Positions 60,753 through 64,000 of a stretch of DNA of 64,000 nt are shown here, in pieces. This stretch comes from Pseudomonadota bacterium. GTDB lineage: Bacteria > Pseudomonadota > Alphaproteobacteria > Sphingomonadales > Sphingomonadaceae. Every line of letters starts with the position of its first letter. Within the stretch, counting starts at the first letter, position 1. The DNA lies in contig JAJZTH010000008.1 of NCBI GenBank assembly GCA_021849075.1, positions 55,141-119,140 of the forward strand, read 5' to 3'. Under the pieces are notes generated by a model. It ran no database searches. It saw nothing but the letters and a program-made list of their open reading frames with translations, and had not been told where the DNA came from. The translations under genes and the position numbers were made by a program.

Positions 60753-61190
60753 ATGACCGATACGAACACCAGCACTGACGATTCCGCTGCGCGCGCCGTG
60801 GCCCTCGTACCGGAGGCGCGTCGGATGGATTTTCTTCCGCTGCTCTTCGGCCGTCAGCATGTCCTTGTTGCGGAGATGACCGTCTATCACCTGATGGAGC
60901 GCCTCAGTCCGCTCGATTATCGTGGCGGTCTCTGGGATTTCTACGAGCGCGACGGCAGGCCGCTATACCTCGCGCCGACCTCGAAGCCCCGCTTTCAGAT
61001 CGTCTGCGACACCAACGGCTATGAGGGCGAGGTATCGGCCGACGCCGCCGGCATCATCGCGACGCTGTTCGCCTTCTCCCATCTCTCCTTCAAGTATCCG
61101 GTCGACGCGATGTCGGAAGGATATGGCCGGCTCTATGACTACGCCGCAGACCATCCGGAATCCGCCGAGATCTTCCGGGCGATCGACTGA
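60753..61190 (+). CDS. ArdB/KlcA family antirestriction protein
   Basis: A 145-aa ArdB/KlcA protein, which protects incoming mobile DNA from type I restriction. Family stretches are ARRMDFLPLLFGRQHVLVAE, YRGGLWDFYERDGRPLYLAP and GYEGEVSADAAGIIATLFAF. GGAG is 8 nt before the ATG. It fits the backbone of a conjugative element and is preceded by leader copy 3. Confidence 0.9.
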   Translation: MTDTNTSTDDSAARAVALVPEARRMDFLPLLFGRQHVLVAEMTVYHLMERLSPLDYRGGLWDFYERDGRPLYLAPTSKPRFQIVCDTNGYEGEVSADAAGIIATLFAFSHLSFKYPVDAMSEGYGRLYDYAADHPESAEIFRAID

Positions 61191-61208
61191 AATCGGCTGT
61201 CTTCCCTG

Positions 61209-61238
61209 GCGCCCGGCCTCACGGTCGGGCGCTTTTTT
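61209..61238 (+). terminator. terminator of the ardB-like gene
   Basis: GCGCCCGGCC / GGTCGGGCGC hairpin followed by TTTTTT, 19 bp after the stop and 12 bp before leader copy 4. Confidence 0.82.
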
Positions 61239-61249
61239 ATGTCGGCGGA

Positions 61250-61333
61250 TGAGAGGAAGAGGACGGCCGGGACGGGTCGAGTCCGGGCGGTCGAGAGAGC
61301 GCCGCCGGGCTTGTCCCTTCCGCTCTCCCGAGG
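61250..61333 (+). ncRNA. structured leader upstream of the methyltransferase-helicase gene (copy 4 of 4)
   Basis: Starts GAGAGGAAGAGGACGGCCGG. The outer helix GGGAC (61269-61273) pairs with GTCCC (61313-61317), extendable by two G-T pairs. The inner stem GGCGG (61286-61290) pairs with CCGCC (61302-61306) around TCGAGAGAGCG. Closest to copy 3. Confidence 0.6.
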
Positions 61334-61341
61334 CTCCTCCC

Positions 61342-63885
61342 ATGAACATCCTGTCTCCCGTGGCCCTTCCGGCCGCGCCCGTCACCCGAGCATCCCCGAT
61401 CCTCGCCGTGGCGCTACAGCTTCTCGATCATCTCGAACGCGGCCAGCGCATCGACGCCGCGATCCTCCGTGCAGCGATGGAAGCAGCCTTCGGCGCATCC
61501 GACACCAGCGGCGCCTGGGACTGGAAGGCGGCCTATGAGGCATGCGAGGTCGCGACAGTCCTCTTCCTGCGCAAATACGGAAAGGCGCTTTTCCGTAAGG
61601 CCGCATCTCCGGCTGCACGTCTCTCCGCTCTTGCAAAGATCGCCGCGCTCCTGCCGACGCATACGCGGCGCTCGGAAGAATCGCAGGCGCTGCAGCAGTT
61701 CTCGACGCCGGCGCCGCTCGGTCTCGCCGCCGTGGCGGCCGCCTCCATTGCTGCTGGCGACATCGTGCTGGAGCCGTCGGCTGGCACGGGCCTGCTCGCC
61801 ATCCTGGCGGAGATATCAGGCGGAACGCTCCTCCTCAACGAACTGGCCGAGACCCGCGCCGATCTGCTCGCCGCGCTGTTTCCGGCCGTTGCCGTCACGC
61901 GCTTCGACGCCGCCCAGATCGACGATCATCTCGCGCCGGGCGCCACCCCGTCAGTCGTGCTGATGAACCCGCCGTTCTCCGCGATGGCAAACGTCTCCGG
62001 CCGCGTGGCCGACGCCGCCTATCGTCATGTCGCTTCAGCACTGGCCCGACTCACCGATGGCGGGCGGCTGGTGGCGATCACTGGCGCCAACTTCAGCCCC
62101 GACCATCCGGCTTGGGCTGCGGCTTTCGTCCGGCTTCAGGAGCGTGGCCGCATCGTCTTCACCGCAGCCGTTGACGGCTCGGTCTATGCCAAGCACGGCA
62201 CGACCATCGACACGCGGCTGACGGTCATCGACAAGCTGCCGGCCGACGATCGTTCGGCGTTTCCCCCTTCGCCCGGCATCGCGCCAGACGTCGATACACT
62301 GCTCGGCTGGATCGCGACGCAGGTTCCGCCGCGTCCGACCGCAACCCTCCCGCCAGTGGCAATCTCGGCATCCGCCGCGACGCCCAGGACAGTTCGCGGA
62401 TACCTCGCGCGTACCGCTGCTGCACGTCCCGCCACGCTCGCGTCGATCGAGCCCGAAGGCGTCGAACTCGCCTATGAAACCGTGGACTGGACGCCCGCCG
62501 AAGACGGCCGCATCACCGACGCGATCTATGAAGAATACGGATTGCAGGCGATCCGTATTCCCGGCTCTCAGGCCCATCCGACCAAGCTTGTGCAATCCGT
62601 GGCAATGGCCTCGGTCGCGCCGCCCAGGCCGAGCTACCGGCCCCGACTGCCCGCCAACATCGTCTCGGATGGCCTTCTCTCCGACGCCCAGCTCGAAACC
62701 GTCATCTACGCCGGCGAAGCGCACTCCGACTTCCTCGCGGGATCATGGACGCGCGACGACACCTTCGATGTCGTCTCGGCCGCCCCCGACGATGCGCCGA
62801 ACGCTGTGCGCTTCCGCCGAGGCTTCATGCTTGGTGATGGGACTGGCGCCGGCAAGGGGCGTCAGTCGGCCGGCATCATCCTCGACAACTGGATGCAGGG
62901 TCGCCGCAAGGCGGTGTGGATCTCCAAATCCGACAAGCTGCTGGAGGACGCCCAGCGCGACTGGTCGGCCCTCGGCATGGAGCGGCTGCTGGTCACGCCG
63001 CTGTCGCGTTTCCCGCAGGGCAAGGACATCACGCTCTCGGAAGCCGTCCTATTTACCACCTATGCCACGCTACGATCCGACGACCGCGGCGAGAAGCTTT
63101 CCCGCGTCAAGCAGATCGTCGAATGGTTGGGCTCCGACTTCGACGGAGTGATCATTTTCGACGAGAGCCACGCCATGCAGAACGCCGCGGGCGGCAAGGG
63201 CGAACGCGGTGACGTCGCCGCCTCGCAGCAGGGCCGCGCGGGCCTTCGACTCCAGCACGCCCTGCCGAATGCGCGCATCGTCTATGTCTCGGCGACCGGC
63301 GCGACCACCGTCCACAATCTCGCCTACGCCCAGCGCCTCGGCCTCTGGGGCGGCGAAGACTTCCCGTTTTCGACTCGCGCCGAATTCGTCGAGGCGATCG
63401 AGGATGGCGGCGTCGCGGCGATGGAAGTGCTGGCCCGCGATCTGCGCGCGCTCGGTCTCTACACCGCCCGGTCGCTCTCCTATGACGGCGTCGAATACGA
63501 ACTGGTCGAGCACCAGCTCACCGCCGAGCAGACCGGCATCTACGACGCCTATGCCGGCGCCTTCGCCGTCATTCATAACAATCTCGACGCCGCCATGCAG
63601 GCCGCCAACATCACCGGCGACGGCGGTACGTTGAACCGCCAGGCCAAGTCCGCCGCCCGCTCAGCCTTCGAATCCGCCAAGCAGCGCTTCTTCGGCCATC
63701 TGCTGACCTCGATGAAGACGCCGACCCTGATCCGCTCGATCGAGCAGGACCTGGTCGACGGCCATGCCGCCGTGATCCAGATCGTGTCGACCGGCGAAGC
63801 CCTGATGGAGCGCCGTCTCGCGGAGATCCCCACCGAGGAATGGAATGACGTCCGGGTGGACATCACCCCGCGCGAATACATTTAA
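61342..63885 (+). pseudogene. methyltransferase plus strawberry-notch-type helicase, C-terminus missing
   Basis: An 847-aa product. N-terminal N6-adenine methyltransferase-like fold: SAM loop LEPSAGTGLLAILAE (about 145-160) and NPPF (VVLMNPPFSAMANV, about 210). The second part is an SNO-type SF2 helicase: Walker A MLGDGTGAGKGRQSAG (about residue 497), DEAD-like box FDESHAMQN, and motif III VSATGATT. Relatives continue for several hundred residues with the helicase C domain. Here the frame ends at TAA 63885 after VDITPREYI, at an imperfect 38-bp palindrome beyond which the sequence is AT-richer. I read it as truncated by insertion or rearrangement. Confidence 0.82.
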
Positions 63886-63912
63886 TGTTGAGCTCAACAT
63901 TAGACATATTCT
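63875..63912. repeat. 38-bp imperfect palindrome at the helicase break
   Basis: The central 20 bp TAATGTTGAGCTCAACATTA (63884-63903) is a perfect palindrome. Symmetry extends outward to GAATACATT on the left and its near complement GACATATTC on the right. The left arm lies in the helicase coding frame and includes its premature stop. Confidence 0.75.
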
Positions 63913-63974
63913 TTGCAGTCGCAGTTTATGTCGAGCGTGGCAGCGGGAGGCGCAGGTTTCCTTCGGTTTTCCAT
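63900..63974 (-). CDS. possible 24-aa peptide
   Basis: A short ORF (MENRRKPAPPAATLDINCDC and four more residues) with GGAG 10 nt before the ATG, ending in the palindrome at the helicase break. It may be spurious or part of an inserted element whose body lies beyond 64000. Confidence 0.2.
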   Translation of the reverse strand: MENRRKPAPPAATLDINCDCKEYV

Positions 63975-64000
63975 GATTTCACTCCAGATAATTACAGTTC

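Larger units (their letters stand above)
47785..64000. mobile_element. integrative element inserted in radC (left part; right end not in window)
   Basis: The element starts at the radC break, has a tyrosine recombinase 200 bp inside the boundary, then cargo (nucleases, toxin-antitoxin, TIR/HEPN operon). Backbone genes of a conjugative or plasmid-like element follow (DUF932, ParB-like, ArdB, methyltransferase-helicase). No conjugation genes are in the window, so whether it is an ICE, an integrated plasmid or a non-mobilisable island is undecided. Base composition is close to the chromosome's. Confidence 0.75.

Noticed and set aside
55645..63885. The backbone genes as part of the defence system
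   Set aside because: DUF932, ParB-like, ArdB and methyltransferase-helicase genes form a familiar mobile-element backbone and are transcribed away from the nuclease-TIR-HEPN operon.
47785..64000. CRISPR array or cas genes in the island
   Set aside because: No regularly spaced repeats with unique spacers and no Cas-like protein were seen; the repeats present are direct arm sites or leaders.

Overview
The window is GC-rich chromosomal DNA from an alphaproteobacterium, most likely a sphingomonad (Sphingobium/Sphingomonas type). The support is a GcrA cell-cycle regulator, an ATP synthase F0 operon separate from F1 with paired b/b' subunits, purC and purSQ at separate loci, a WecB/WecC plus Wza/Wzc-type surface polysaccharide block, and several families of short extragenic palindromes. 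About 47.8 kb is ordinary core genome. The last 16 kb is an integrated mobile element.

Core region, left to right. A partial GGDEF protein, parC, a CcdA-like orphan antitoxin coupled to a LysR gene, and a trehalose block otsB - GH15 hydrolase - otsA (1-8.8 kb). A Tat-type aminotransferase-fold protein, a secreted serralysin-like M10 protease with RTX repeats, purC, a TauE/SafE permease and purSQ (9-16.9 kb). A minus-strand surface polysaccharide set (Wzc-like kinase, Wza-like lipoprotein, wecC, wecB), an ABC-2 permease, gcrA, a beta-barrel outer membrane protein, parE and a serine beta-lactamase-like protein (17-28.9 kb). A minus-strand run dehydratase - metZ - apaG - LysR, then a hemerythrin, leuB, recO and uvrC; an alcohol dehydrogenase and an M20 peptidase on the plus strand (29-39.7 kb). 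The F0 operon atpI-B-E-b'-b, an ArsR regulator abutting a perfect 20-bp palindrome, and the ydbH-ynbE-ydbL envelope lipid-transport operon (39.8-47.1 kb).

Accessory region. radC (from 47,213) runs normally to its HNHP metal-binding motif and then diverges at about 47,785, where a tyrosine recombinase gene follows. This looks like the left end of an integrative element inserted in the 3' part of radC; the right end is outside the window. Its first cargo is a plus-strand run: secreted SNase-like nuclease, HigB/HigA-type toxin-antitoxin pair, a protein with a PD-(D/E)xK-like core, and an unrecognised protein. Facing it is a minus-strand operon of PD-(D/E)xK nuclease, C-terminal TIR protein and a large protein with a HEPN RxxxxH motif. 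I consider this the best candidate for an undescribed (anti-phage) system. Next comes a backbone of the element: DUF932 protein, ParB-like protein, small hypotheticals, ArdB/KlcA antirestriction protein, and a methyltransferase-helicase of the strawberry-notch type. The last gene is broken near the window edge at an imperfect palindrome.

Four backbone genes (DUF932, ParB, ArdB, methyltransferase-helicase) are each preceded by a related 75-85 nt leader that can fold into an outer helix around an inner hairpin. This points to a shared structured 5' UTR. All identifications were made by reading the sequence and translations; no database search was run.
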